A stretch of DNA of 64,000 nucleotides from UBA1219 sp045601425 (lineage in GTDB: Bacteria > Bacteroidota > Bacteroidia > Bacteroidales > P3), in NCBI GenBank assembly GCA_045601425.1, contig JAZRZP010000016.1, positions 1 through 64,000 of the forward strand. The letters run 5' to 3'. Below, piece after piece: positions 17,960-25,017 of this stretch. The stretch's first letter is position 1. Each line of letters begins with the position of its first letter. The notes beneath the pieces were generated by a model that was given only the letters and a program-made list of their open reading frames with translations, did not search any database and was not told where the DNA came from. A program made the position numbers and the translations under genes.

Positions 17960-18403
17960 TTATTTAGCTAAAGGATTCTCACCCGTAACAGTGATACCCA
18001 TACTTCTTGCAGTACCTGCCACCATACTCATTGCTGACTCTATTGAGAAGCAGTTGAGGTCTGGCATTTTGGTTTCTGCAATCTGACGAACCTGTTCCCA
18101 AGTTACGGAAGCCACTTTGTTTCTGTTGGGTTCAGCAGAACCGCTCTTGATTTTTGCAGCTTCTTTCAATTGGATTGCAACAGGGGTCTCTTTGATTACG
18201 AAATCAAAGGATTTGTCGGTGTAAACAGTAATGATAGCGGGAACTATTTTTCCTGCCATGCTCTGTGTACGGGCATTGAACTGCTTGCAAAATTCCATGA
18301 TATTCACACCCTTGGCACCCAGTGCGGGTCCTACAGGAGGAGCCGGATTTGCTGCACCGCCTTTGATTTGCAATTTAATCAATCCTGCAACTTCTTTTGC
18401 CAT
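17960..18403 (-). CDS. rplK: 50S ribosomal protein L11
   Basis: 147 residues beginning MAKEVAGLIKLQIKGGAANPAPPVGPALG (only the opening residues identify it), with the conserved proline-rich N-terminal turn and the RNA-binding C-terminal domain ending AMSMVAGTARSMGITV. L11 forms the GTPase-associated centre and is needed for stringent-response sensing by RelA-type enzymes. First gene of the ribosomal part of the cluster, 67 bases after nusG. Confidence 0.97.
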   Translation of the reverse strand: MAKEVAGLIKLQIKGGAANPAPPVGPALGAKGVNIMEFCKQFNARTQSMAGKIVPAIITVYTDKSFDFVIKETPVAIQLKEAAKIKSGSAEPNRNKVASVTWEQVRQIAETKMPDLNCFSIESAMSMVAGTARSMGITVTGENPLAK

Positions 18404-18470
18404 TTTTGATAAATGCTAAATTTGTACTACTAATAATTGAATTTGATTGTTTTTTTTGATAACTCTGAGA

Positions 18471-19016
18471 CTATTCCTTTTCAACCTGTCCGAAGTTAAG
18501 TTCCAAAGGAGTCCTGCGTCCGAAGATCTTCACCATTACGGTAAGTTTCTTCTTTTCGTCGTTCACTTCTTCGATAACTCCACTGAAACTGTTGAAAGGT
18601 CCGTCTACGACTTTAACGTTTTCACCTACAATGAAAGGATCGATGTATCCTTCTGCCGAGTCTGCCATATCATCCATCTTACCCAGAATACGGTTTGCTT
18701 CTGACTGGCGCATCGGAATCGGGTTGCCGTTCTTTTCACGCAGAAAATCAATAACATTGGGAATGTTTTGAATGATCTGCGCAACTTCACCTATTGAAGC
18801 CGATTCAATCAACACATAGCCGGGGAAATAGTTACGTTCTTTTGTAACTTTCTTTCCGTTACGGATCGAATAAACCTTTTCCGTAGGTATGAGCACTTGC
18901 GAAACGTACTGCTGCAAGCCAAGCTGAGCTATCTCGTTTTCGATATACTCTTTGGCTTTCTTTTCCTTTCCGCTGATTGCCCTTACGACATACCATTTTT
19001 TAACTTGTTCTTCCAT
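18471..19016 (-). CDS. nusG: Transcription termination/antitermination factor NusG
   Basis: 181 residues with the NGN domain (KWYVVRAISGKEKKAKEYIE; NYFPGYVLIE) and the C-terminal KOW domain (GENVKVVDGPFNSFSGVIEEV). NusG travels with RNA polymerase and couples it to the ribosome or Rho. It is in the standard secE-nusG-rplK order. It is the housekeeping NusG rather than a specialised UpxY/LoaP paralogue, judging by context and intact motifs. Confidence 0.96.
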   Translation of the reverse strand: MEEQVKKWYVVRAISGKEKKAKEYIENEIAQLGLQQYVSQVLIPTEKVYSIRNGKKVTKERNYFPGYVLIESASIGEVAQIIQNIPNVIDFLREKNGNPIPMRQSEANRILGKMDDMADSAEGYIDPFIVGENVKVVDGPFNSFSGVIEEVNDEKKKLTVMVKIFGRRTPLELNFGQVEKE

Positions 19017-19155
19017 CTTACTGATTCTTTGAAAATGTTGAAGTAATTATCAAAATACCTTTATGCTTGCAAATATTCTTTCGGAGCTTTCGCCATGCGG
19101 ATTCAAATAAATTGGGAAGCAAAAGACGCATGGCTATCTTTTCACAAAGAAACGC

Positions 19156-19371
19156 CTATCTGAATATTTCGTAAAAGTATCCTAAAATTCCTTTCCATCC
19201 CATGTCCTGTGCTCCGAATGCAAAATCCATGAGGAACACAACAAGTGCGAGTATCAATGCTGCTACTGCTACTACGACAGAACTGCTCTGCAGTTCTTGG
19301 AATGTTGGCCACGATGTCTTGTGTACCAATTCATCGTAACTTGTCTTTACATAATTACCTATTTTCGACAT
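19156..19371 (-). CDS. secE: Preprotein translocase subunit SecE
   Basis: Start set at 19371 (MSKIGNYVKTSYDELVHK), because the open frame upstream runs into the tRNA-Trp gene. The 71-residue protein has the amphipathic helix with HKTSWPTFQELQSSS, the conserved W-P-T motif of SecE, and a single membrane segment VVVAVAALILALVVFLMDFAF. It stabilises SecY in the translocon. It lies between tRNA-Trp and nusG. Confidence 0.94.
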   Translation of the reverse strand: MSKIGNYVKTSYDELVHKTSWPTFQELQSSSVVVAVAALILALVVFLMDFAFGAQDMGWKGILGYFYEIFR

Positions 19372-19392
19372 TCTTTTTCTGTTTGTTTTTAG

Positions 19393-19463
19393 CAGGGGAA
19401 GAGAGATTCGAACTCCCATCAATGGTTTTGGAGACCACTATTCTGCCCTTAAACTATTCCCCT
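19393..19463 (-). tRNA. tRNA-Trp (anticodon CCA)
   Basis: On the minus strand the acceptor arms AGGGGAA and TTCCCCT pair, the T-loop reads GTTCGAATC, and the anticodon loop CTCCAAA carries CCA. CCA is not encoded at the 3' end. It is embedded between tuf and secE. Confidence 0.93.
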
Positions 19464-19504
19464 GTAAATGGTGAAGCCAAGACCTCACCATTATTTATCG
19501 AGTA

Positions 19505-20692
19505 TTAGTCTAATATCTTAGTTACCTGACCGGAACCTACTGTTCTACCACCTTCACGGATAGCGAAACGCAAGTTTTCGTTCAAAGCGATTTCGGATAT
19601 CAATTCTACAGTGATTGTCAAGTTATCACCGGGCATTACCATTTCGTGACCTTCGGGAAGTTTGATTTCACCGGTTACGTCAGTTGTACGGAAATAGAAC
19701 TGCGGACGATATCTGTCTTTGAAAGGAGTGTGACGGCCACCTTCTTCTTTCTTCAAGATATAAACTGCAGCTTCGAATTTCTTGTGCGGGTGAATTGATT
19801 TCGGTTTTGCGATAACCATACCACGACGGATTTCGTCTTTATCAATACCACGGAGCAACAGACCTACGTTGTCGCCAGCTTCACCTTGATCAAGGATTTT
19901 GCGGAACATTTCAACACCTGTTACAACTGAAGTCAGTTTTTCAGCACCCATACCGATGATATCAACGGGGTCAGAAGTGTGGATAACACCTGTTTCGATA
20001 CGGCCTGTAGCAACTGTACCACGTCCAGTGATTGAGAAAACGTCTTCGATAGGCATGAGGAAGTCTTTATCAACATCACGTGCGGGCAGCGGAATCCAGT
20101 TATCAACTTCAGCCATGAGCTGTTCTATAACGGGAACCCACTTCGGGTCGTCGTTCAATCCACCAAGTGCGGAACCGCGGATGATAGGAGTATCGTCGCC
20201 TTCGAAACCGTAGAAGTTCAGGAGGTCACGGATTTCCATTTCAACGAGGTCTAACAATTCGGGGTCGTCAACAAGGTCAACCTTGTTCATGAAAACAACC
20301 ATACGGGGAACGCCTACCTGACGAGCCAGAAGGATGTGTTCACGAGTCTGAGGCATAGGACCGTCAGTTGAAGCTACAACAAGGATAGCACCGTCCATCT
20401 GAGCGGCACCTGTTACCATGTTCTTAACGTAGTCAGCGTGGCCCGGGCAGTCAACGTGTGCGTAGTGGCGGGTTTCTGTCTGATATTCAACGTGAGCAGT
20501 GTTGATGGTGATACCTCTTTCTTTTTCTTCCGGAGCAGAGTCGATAGAATCGAAAGATTTTACTTCTGATAAACCTTTGCTAGCCAAAACTTTAGTGATA
20601 GCTGCAGTCAAGGTTGTCTTACCGTGGTCAACATGGCCGATAGTACCAATGTTTACGTGCGGTTTGGAACGATCAAATTTTTCTTTTGCCAT
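19505..20692 (-). CDS. tuf: Elongation factor Tu
   Basis: 395 residues beginning MAKEKFDRSKPHVNIGTIGH, with the G1 motif GHVDHGKT, the switch II motif DCPGHADYVKNM, NKVD and SAL. EF-Tu delivers aminoacyl-tRNA to the ribosome. It is cotranscribed behind four tRNA genes, the same arrangement as thrU-tyrU-glyT-thrT-tufB of E. coli. No second tuf copy is in the window. Confidence 0.98.
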   Translation of the reverse strand: MAKEKFDRSKPHVNIGTIGHVDHGKTTLTAAITKVLASKGLSEVKSFDSIDSAPEEKERGITINTAHVEYQTETRHYAHVDCPGHADYVKNMVTGAAQMDGAILVVASTDGPMPQTREHILLARQVGVPRMVVFMNKVDLVDDPELLDLVEMEIRDLLNFYGFEGDDTPIIRGSALGGLNDDPKWVPVIEQLMAEVDNWIPLPARDVDKDFLMPIEDVFSITGRGTVATGRIETGVIHTSDPVDIIGMGAEKLTSVVTGVEMFRKILDQGEAGDNVGLLLRGIDKDEIRRGMVIAKPKSIHPHKKFEAAVYILKKEEGGRHTPFKDRYRPQFYFRTTDVTGEIKLPEGHEMVMPGDNLTITVELISEIALNENLRFAIREGGRTVGSGQVTKILD

Positions 20693-20771
20693 TGTATTTG
20701 CGATTAAAATGTTTATAAATTATTTTTCGTTTTCTTACTATCTACACATTACCAATTCCCCACCTACGTCC

Positions 20772-20785
20772 ATCCCTTTCGGGAT
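20772..20785 (-). other. GAAA-tetraloop hairpin between tRNA-Thr(GGU) and tuf
   Basis: On the minus strand, ATCCC-GAAA-GGGAT forms a compact 5-bp hairpin closed by a GNRA tetraloop, in the 120-base tRNA-tuf spacer. It may be a processing or stability element; there is no T-run on this strand. Confidence 0.4.
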
Positions 20786-20812
20786 TTTTGCGAGATGAGG
20801 GTTGCGTTCAAG

Positions 20813-20884
<72 letters not shown>

Positions 20885-20961
20885 CTGCGTTTCCGTAAAA
20901 AAAACGAACGAAAAGGAATCTTTATCTTTCTCTTCCGTCCGTAGTTTTCTACCAACTTCTG

Positions 20962-21034
20962 AGCGGAAGACGGGGCTCGAACCCGCCACCTATAGCTTGG
21001 AAGGCTATCGCTCTACCAAATGAGCTACTTCCGC
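20962..21034 (-). tRNA. tRNA-Gly (anticodon UCC)
   Basis: Acceptor arms GCGGAAG / CTTCCGC, D-arm GCTCATTTGGTAGAGC, anticodon loop CTTCCAA (TCC), and T-arm GCGGGTTCGAGCCCCGT. Confidence 0.94.
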
Positions 21035-21052
21035 ATGCCTTCTTTGGTTTTG

Positions 21053-21134
21053 TGGGGAAGGGTGGACTCGAACCACCGAACTCTTCCGAGGACAGATTTA
21101 CAGTCTGTTGCAATTGCCACTATGCGACTTCCCC
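21053..21134 (-). tRNA. tRNA-Tyr (anticodon GUA)
   Basis: Acceptor arms GGGGAAG / CTTCCCC, anticodon GTA in the loop of CAGACTGTAAATCTG, a long class II variable arm, and T-arm GGTGGTTCGAGTCCACC. Confidence 0.94.
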
Positions 21135-21158
21135 CCGTATGGTTTCTGAAAACCAACG

Positions 21159-21232
21159 AGCCGATGGAGGGATTCGAACCCCCGACAGGCTGATTACAAA
21201 TCAGCTACTCTGGCCAACTGAGTTACATCGGC
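21159..21232 (-). tRNA. tRNA-Thr (anticodon UGU)
   Basis: Acceptor arms GCCGATG / CATCGGC, D-arm ACTCAGTTGGCCAGAGT, anticodon loop TTTGTAA (TGT) in a CTGA/TCAG stem, and T-arm GGGGGTTCGAATCCCTC. First gene of the transcript, 45 bases downstream of the -7 element. Confidence 0.94.
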
Positions 21233-21277
21233 ATTTTTCTCAAAGTTTCAAACAACTCTTTCCTCGTTTTGAGGTTG

Positions 21278-21308
21278 CAAAGATACGAACTTTTTTTTTA
21301 CTGGCAAA
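21278..21308 (-). promoter_or_regulatory. Promoter of the tRNA-tuf-secE-nusG-rpl-rpo supercluster
   Basis: On the minus strand, TTTG (21305-21308) is separated by exactly 19 bases from TATCTTTG (21278-21285), with a flanking A/T-rich upstream region (21309-21400). This is the closest consensus match on the minus strand of this window, fitting a very strong promoter for four tRNAs and tuf. Confidence 0.85.
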
Positions 21309-21476
21309 ATATTTTTAAAAAAAATACACATTTCTGCTACTATTTTATTGATTTTCAGATTATTGAAAAAATAAATATTTTCAAAAAAAACCTCATTTAC
21401 ATGCATTTTTCCCTGCTCTTTTCTGCTTTTTTTGAAAATTCGAATACTTTTTCCACAAAAAGCATCTGCGTTCTTA

Positions 21477-21491
21477 AAGTCCACTGGACTT
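21477..21491. repeat. Short inverted repeat AAGTCCA-c-TGGACTT
   Basis: Seven-base arms around one central base, 35 bases beyond the mntP stop, in the otherwise empty spacer between mntP and the tRNA promoter. It lacks a T-run on the minus strand, so it is not a convincing mntP terminator. Confidence 0.4.
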
Positions 21492-21525
21492 GGGAACAGC
21501 GTGGCAAGGCAAGTGCCGAGGGTAC

Positions 21526-22092
21526 CTAAAAAACGACGATTCCAAGATGTTCGAGCAGGATTTTCACCCCAAGCAGTATGAGCACGGTGCCACCGGCAAT
21601 TTCTGCTTTTGATTTGAAACGCGTTCCGAAAGTGCTTCCCACCAGAAGTCCCACGACCGAAAGTGCAAAAGTCGTGATGCCAATCGTTGTGACGGCAGGC
21701 ACGATGTTCACATCCAAAAAAGAAAACGTAATTCCCACGGCAAGTGCATCGATACTTGTAGCGATAGCCAACAGGAGCATCGGTTTGAAAGCCAAGGAAC
21801 TGTCGGTTTTTCCATCATTGCCAGAGACAGATTCTCGAATCATGTTGGCACCTATCAGGAAAAGCAGGCCGAATGCTATCCAATGGTCGAATGTGGTGAT
21901 TACGCTGCGGAACGTGCTTCCAAAAAAATATCCGACAACCGGCATTAATGCCTGAAATCCGCCGAACCACAACCCCACGACAAGTCCGTGTTTCAGTCTT
22001 ATTTTTTTCAGTGAAAGGCCTTTGCATACCGAAACGGCGAATGCATCCATCGAAAGGCCTACTGAAAGGAGGAAGATTTCCCAGAAATTCAT
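21526..22092 (-). CDS. mntP: Putative manganese efflux pump MntP
   Basis: A polytopic membrane protein of 188 residues from the preferred start MNFWEIFLLSVGLSMDAFAVS; 12 more codons upstream are open but hydrophilic and overlap the rpmE terminator. The two pseudo-symmetric halves each carry the family hallmark: GLSMDAFAVSVCKG in the first and ATSIDALAVGI in the second, whose Asp residues line the Mn(II) site in characterised MntP. About six membrane segments. No yybP-ykoY-like leader is evident in the short upstream spacer. Confidence 0.9.
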   Translation of the reverse strand: MNFWEIFLLSVGLSMDAFAVSVCKGLSLKKIRLKHGLVVGLWFGGFQALMPVVGYFFGSTFRSVITTFDHWIAFGLLFLIGANMIRESVSGNDGKTDSSLAFKPMLLLAIATSIDALAVGITFSFLDVNIVPAVTTIGITTFALSVVGLLVGSTFGTRFKSKAEIAGGTVLILLGVKILLEHLGIVVF

Positions 22093-22111
22093 ACGGTGAT
22101 TTTTAATAGTC

Positions 22112-22146
22112 AAAAAAAAGAGAAACATTTAATGCTTCTCTTTTTT
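22112..22146 (-). terminator. Intrinsic terminator of rpmE (nearly symmetric)
   Basis: Stem AGAGAAGCATT / AATGTTTCTCT on the minus strand, flanked by A- and T-runs on both sides; it starts 23 bases past the rpmE stop and ends just before the mntP start region. Confidence 0.8.
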
Positions 22147-22169
22147 ACATTTCACGTACCGGAAACTAC

Positions 22170-22433
22170 TTATTTCTTTGCATCGAAATGACGTTTGTAC
22201 TTGTTCATGAACTTATCAACACGTCCTGCTGTGTCAACGAGTTTCAGTTTACCGGTGAAGAACGGGTGTGAAGTATTGGAAATTTCCAATTTCACTACCG
22301 GATATTCTTTTCCGTCGGTATAAACAACAGTTTCTTTTGTGTTTGCACAACTTTTGGTCAATATCATATTGTCGTTAGACATATCTTTGAATACAACCAA
22401 TCTGTAGTTTTCGGGGTGGATTCCTTTTTTCAT
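22170..22433 (-). CDS. rpmE2: 50S ribosomal protein L31 type B
   Basis: 87 residues beginning MKKGIHPENYRLVVFKD, with ISNTSHPFFTGK and a C-terminal VDKFMNKYKRHF. It is the type B form: the zinc-binding CxxC of type A L31 is absent, only a single Cys (SCANT) remaining. In many bacteria the zinc-free form replaces the zinc form when zinc is limiting; in Bacteroidota it is commonly the only one. Confidence 0.95.
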   Translation of the reverse strand: MKKGIHPENYRLVVFKDMSNDNMILTKSCANTKETVVYTDGKEYPVVKLEISNTSHPFFTGKLKLVDTAGRVDKFMNKYKRHFDAKK

Positions 22434-22509
22434 CTTATTTAAATTTTTGCCGTTTTAAACAATGGTTTTTTAAACGATTTGTGAATAATTATTTTCGTAT
22501 TTGAGTTTG

Positions 22510-22517
22510 CAAAGATA
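22510..22517 (-). promoter_or_regulatory. rpmE promoter, -7 element
   Basis: TATCTTTG on the minus strand in the context CGTATCTTTGCAAAC, 76 bases upstream of the rpmE start. No -33 TTTG with correct spacing was found. Confidence 0.6.
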
Positions 22518-22673
22518 CGATTTTTTTTCAAACTGTATGATTTTTTTGCACATTTAATTTTTAATATCCACATAAAACACTGATTTTCAAAATATTATGC
22601 ACAAAATTTTTATCTAGCAAATCTGTCATTCCGGCATATTTTTTCCTTGAATTTCAGGATTTTCGTGCAAAAA

Positions 22674-23846
22674 TCATGGTTTTTTCTGCAAAAGACAGCA
22701 CACGAGACGGGTAATGAGTGTAAGTATGACCGGAAGCAGTGCAACGTTGAACTGCTGCGGCAAAAGCCCGAATCCGAACAAGGAGAGCAGAAGCAACGCC
22801 AATTCAATGTAAATCAGTATCTTGTTTGATTTTTGCAGACGTACGGTAAAGTATAAAAATAGGGGATTTGCCCAAAGGATGTTCAGGTTTTCCTTTGTAC
22901 ACCAGTGTATGGTGAAAAACCACATGACGATGATTATAACCGAAAGCAGTGATACGACAGCGAACAGAGGTATGTCGATCCATCTGAGTTTCCATCCTTT
23001 ACGGAAGCCAATTGCCGAGAGCAGCAACACCACTGCAAACAGTAACCAGAATACGAGTGCCGGCGGCACGCTGTCGGGATTCGGGGTCTTGGTTTCGGAC
23101 AGAATCTGCTCGTGTTGTTCGACGAGAGTCTGCCGGCTGCCGGCCACGTGTGTCGTATCCATCTGGGCGGCAAGGTCGAATGGGATGAACATATACTGCT
23201 TGCTGCTCAGCGGTCGGTCGCAACGCATGCCTATCAGCAAATCGACTCCAAGCTGCCACCACATGAGTTTCCTGCCGGAATACTGGTAAATCATTTCACG
23301 GAAAGTGAGGTTGGTATCGGCAACGGTTTCTGCAAACAGTTTTCTTCCTATCAACGAGCTGTCGATAATATCGCGGGCACGTGTCGCACAATTGTCTCGG
23401 AAAAAGTCGTAAAGATAATTTCTGTTTTCCGGAGTATCGTTTTCCTTCAGATTCGCGGCGAGACGTTCCAGTTCACTGTGAGTGAGTCTGAGCCGCTGTT
23501 CAGAGAGGGAACGGCCTTCGTTCCAGTAGGAATAAACGAAATTGTCGTAATGGCAACTTGAAACGCAATAAATGAGTTCGCCTCTCACGAACTTCCAATA
23601 AAGGTTTGGGGTATTGAAATCGAAAGTACCGTAATTGTAAACGCGGTCGATGCCCTGCATTGGGTCGCAGATGCGTATGGAAGTATGACCGAAAGCGAGG
23701 TAATACTCATTGCCCGGTCCGCATGTAATAAGCGATGCGTAAGCCTTTCCGGACAGTGTGTCAGTCTCGGATTGTGCTGTTGCCCCTTGATAAGGCAGCA
23801 GCAGCATTGCCAGCAATGCGACCAGAATAAGTCTCGTGTTCTTCAT
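22674..23846 (-). CDS. Lnb/DUF4105 membrane protein, candidate lipoprotein N-acyltransferase
   Basis: Start chosen at 23846 (MKNTRLILVALLAMLLL), which gives a signal peptide and 390 residues. The periplasmic domain (about 26-260) matches DUF4105: LITCGPGNEYYLAFGHTSIR with H54, then YDFFRDNCATRARD with C153. The C-terminal half has about five membrane segments. A Bacteroides DUF4105 protein has been reported as Lnb, which adds the third acyl chain to lipoproteins in bacteria lacking Lnt; I rely on memory for that. H54 and C153 would be the candidate catalytic pair (inference). Last gene of the mutS2 operon, 19 bases after the DUF2027-Smr gene. Confidence 0.82.
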   Translation of the reverse strand: MKNTRLILVALLAMLLLPYQGATAQSETDTLSGKAYASLITCGPGNEYYLAFGHTSIRICDPMQGIDRVYNYGTFDFNTPNLYWKFVRGELIYCVSSCHYDNFVYSYWNEGRSLSEQRLRLTHSELERLAANLKENDTPENRNYLYDFFRDNCATRARDIIDSSLIGRKLFAETVADTNLTFREMIYQYSGRKLMWWQLGVDLLIGMRCDRPLSSKQYMFIPFDLAAQMDTTHVAGSRQTLVEQHEQILSETKTPNPDSVPPALVFWLLFAVVLLLSAIGFRKGWKLRWIDIPLFAVVSLLSVIIIVMWFFTIHWCTKENLNILWANPLFLYFTVRLQKSNKILIYIELALLLLSLFGFGLLPQQFNVALLPVILTLITRLVCCLLQKKP

Positions 23847-23865
23847 AAGCTGCAGTTTTTTCTGT

Positions 23866-24990
23866 TTATATTTCTTTGTAAACGTTGTTGCTGAAGTAGA
23901 CTTCCGTTGCTCCCACACCGTATTTTGACATCGATGCGTCGAAATAATGAAGGCCATTGTATTGCTTCAGTTCTTTGAGTATCTCGTTTTTAAGAACTCC
24001 TGAGCCCACGCCGTGTATGAAAATCACTTTCTGCACGTGGTTCACGATGGCGTCGTTGAGGCATTTTTGGAAGAAGCGCATCTGTATTTCGAATTTTTCG
24101 TGGTCGGAGACGGAGGAACAGTCGTCGAGCAGGGCTTCGATATGCAAATCCACTTCGGCCACGTTCGGTTCAATGAAAAACTGCTCCAGAACATGGTCGG
24201 AATTGAGCATGAGGGATTTTTTCTTTTCTTTTCGCGGTTCAGAGTGAGGTTCGTCCTTCGCTGCAAGGGCTGCTGCTGCGTCAATTTCGGCCAGAGTGTG
24301 CATTTCGGAGAACTTTTTCACGCAAACCACTACGGCTTTTTCTCCCAAACAGTACGTTTCGACATAAGAATCTTCCTTGAAGAATTTCGATGCCTTGATT
24401 TTCACTTCTTCGGAAACCGGAGACAGTACTGCCGTTCCCGTCTTGCCGACAAAGACTCCCTGCACGGCAGCATGAAGCCAGTCGTTTACTTGGTCACGGT
24501 TTATGGTTTCGAGATGGAATTTACTTTCGGAGTCCATCACTTCGTAATCGACATTCTGGAAATTTTTCTCGGTTTTCACGAAAGCCGTTGCGAAAAAAGC
24601 TCTCGGGGTGCGGTTTACGAGATACACATCCAAATCGCCCGTTATGAGCCAATGCTGGTCGTGAGGGACAAAGGCGAGGTATATTCCCTGTTCTATGTTA
24701 CGGTTTTCAGGTACTTTATGAAGTGCTGTCACCGTACTTTGGTCATCGTCATATTCTGCCCGATGTTCCGGAAATTCCGCATTTTCAGGTGCAGAGACCG
24801 GTATTTCCTGTTGGAAAAGCTTTCCTGCGCCGTTTGTTTCTTCCATCTTCACCAGATCCTTCACAAGTGTCGGTATGTCGAAACCTGTTTCATCCGTAAC
24901 ATGCACTATTTGCGAAGAGACAATCTTGCTTACCACGCCGCCACCCGTCTGATTGAGAAATTTAACCTTATCTCCTATCTGAAGTTTCAT
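23866..24990 (-). CDS. DUF2027 and Smr domain protein
   Basis: 374 residues. The N-terminal ~55 residues (MKLQIGDKVKFLNQTGGGVV) form a small KOW-like beta barrel; the middle is the DUF2027/MutS2-associated beta domain; the C-terminal ~90 residues are an Smr domain with VDLHIE near 280 and the HGVGSGVLKNEI motif that replaces HGxGxGxLR of Smr nucleases. It lies 27 bases downstream of mutS2, itself Smr-containing, so two Smr proteins are made from one transcript. Smr domains cleave nucleic acids, including mRNA at collided ribosomes. Role here unknown; the KOW-like barrel suggests binding to RNA or ribosomes (inference). Confidence 0.85.
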   Translation of the reverse strand: MKLQIGDKVKFLNQTGGGVVSKIVSSQIVHVTDETGFDIPTLVKDLVKMEETNGAGKLFQQEIPVSAPENAEFPEHRAEYDDDQSTVTALHKVPENRNIEQGIYLAFVPHDQHWLITGDLDVYLVNRTPRAFFATAFVKTEKNFQNVDYEVMDSESKFHLETINRDQVNDWLHAAVQGVFVGKTGTAVLSPVSEEVKIKASKFFKEDSYVETYCLGEKAVVVCVKKFSEMHTLAEIDAAAALAAKDEPHSEPRKEKKKSLMLNSDHVLEQFFIEPNVAEVDLHIEALLDDCSSVSDHEKFEIQMRFFQKCLNDAIVNHVQKVIFIHGVGSGVLKNEILKELKQYNGLHYFDASMSKYGVGATEVYFSNNVYKEI

Positions 24991-25017
24991 GATTTACCTG
25001 TTTTAAGATATTCAAAA

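Noticed and set aside
18471..19016. UpxY-type specialised NusG regulating a polysaccharide locus
   Set aside because: The gene sits in the secE-nusG-rplK core order with intact NGN and KOW domains, so it is the housekeeping NusG.
22093..22169. yybP-ykoY-type manganese riboswitch upstream of mntP
   Set aside because: The spacer is under 80 bases and is filled by the rpmE terminator; no riboswitch core is visible.
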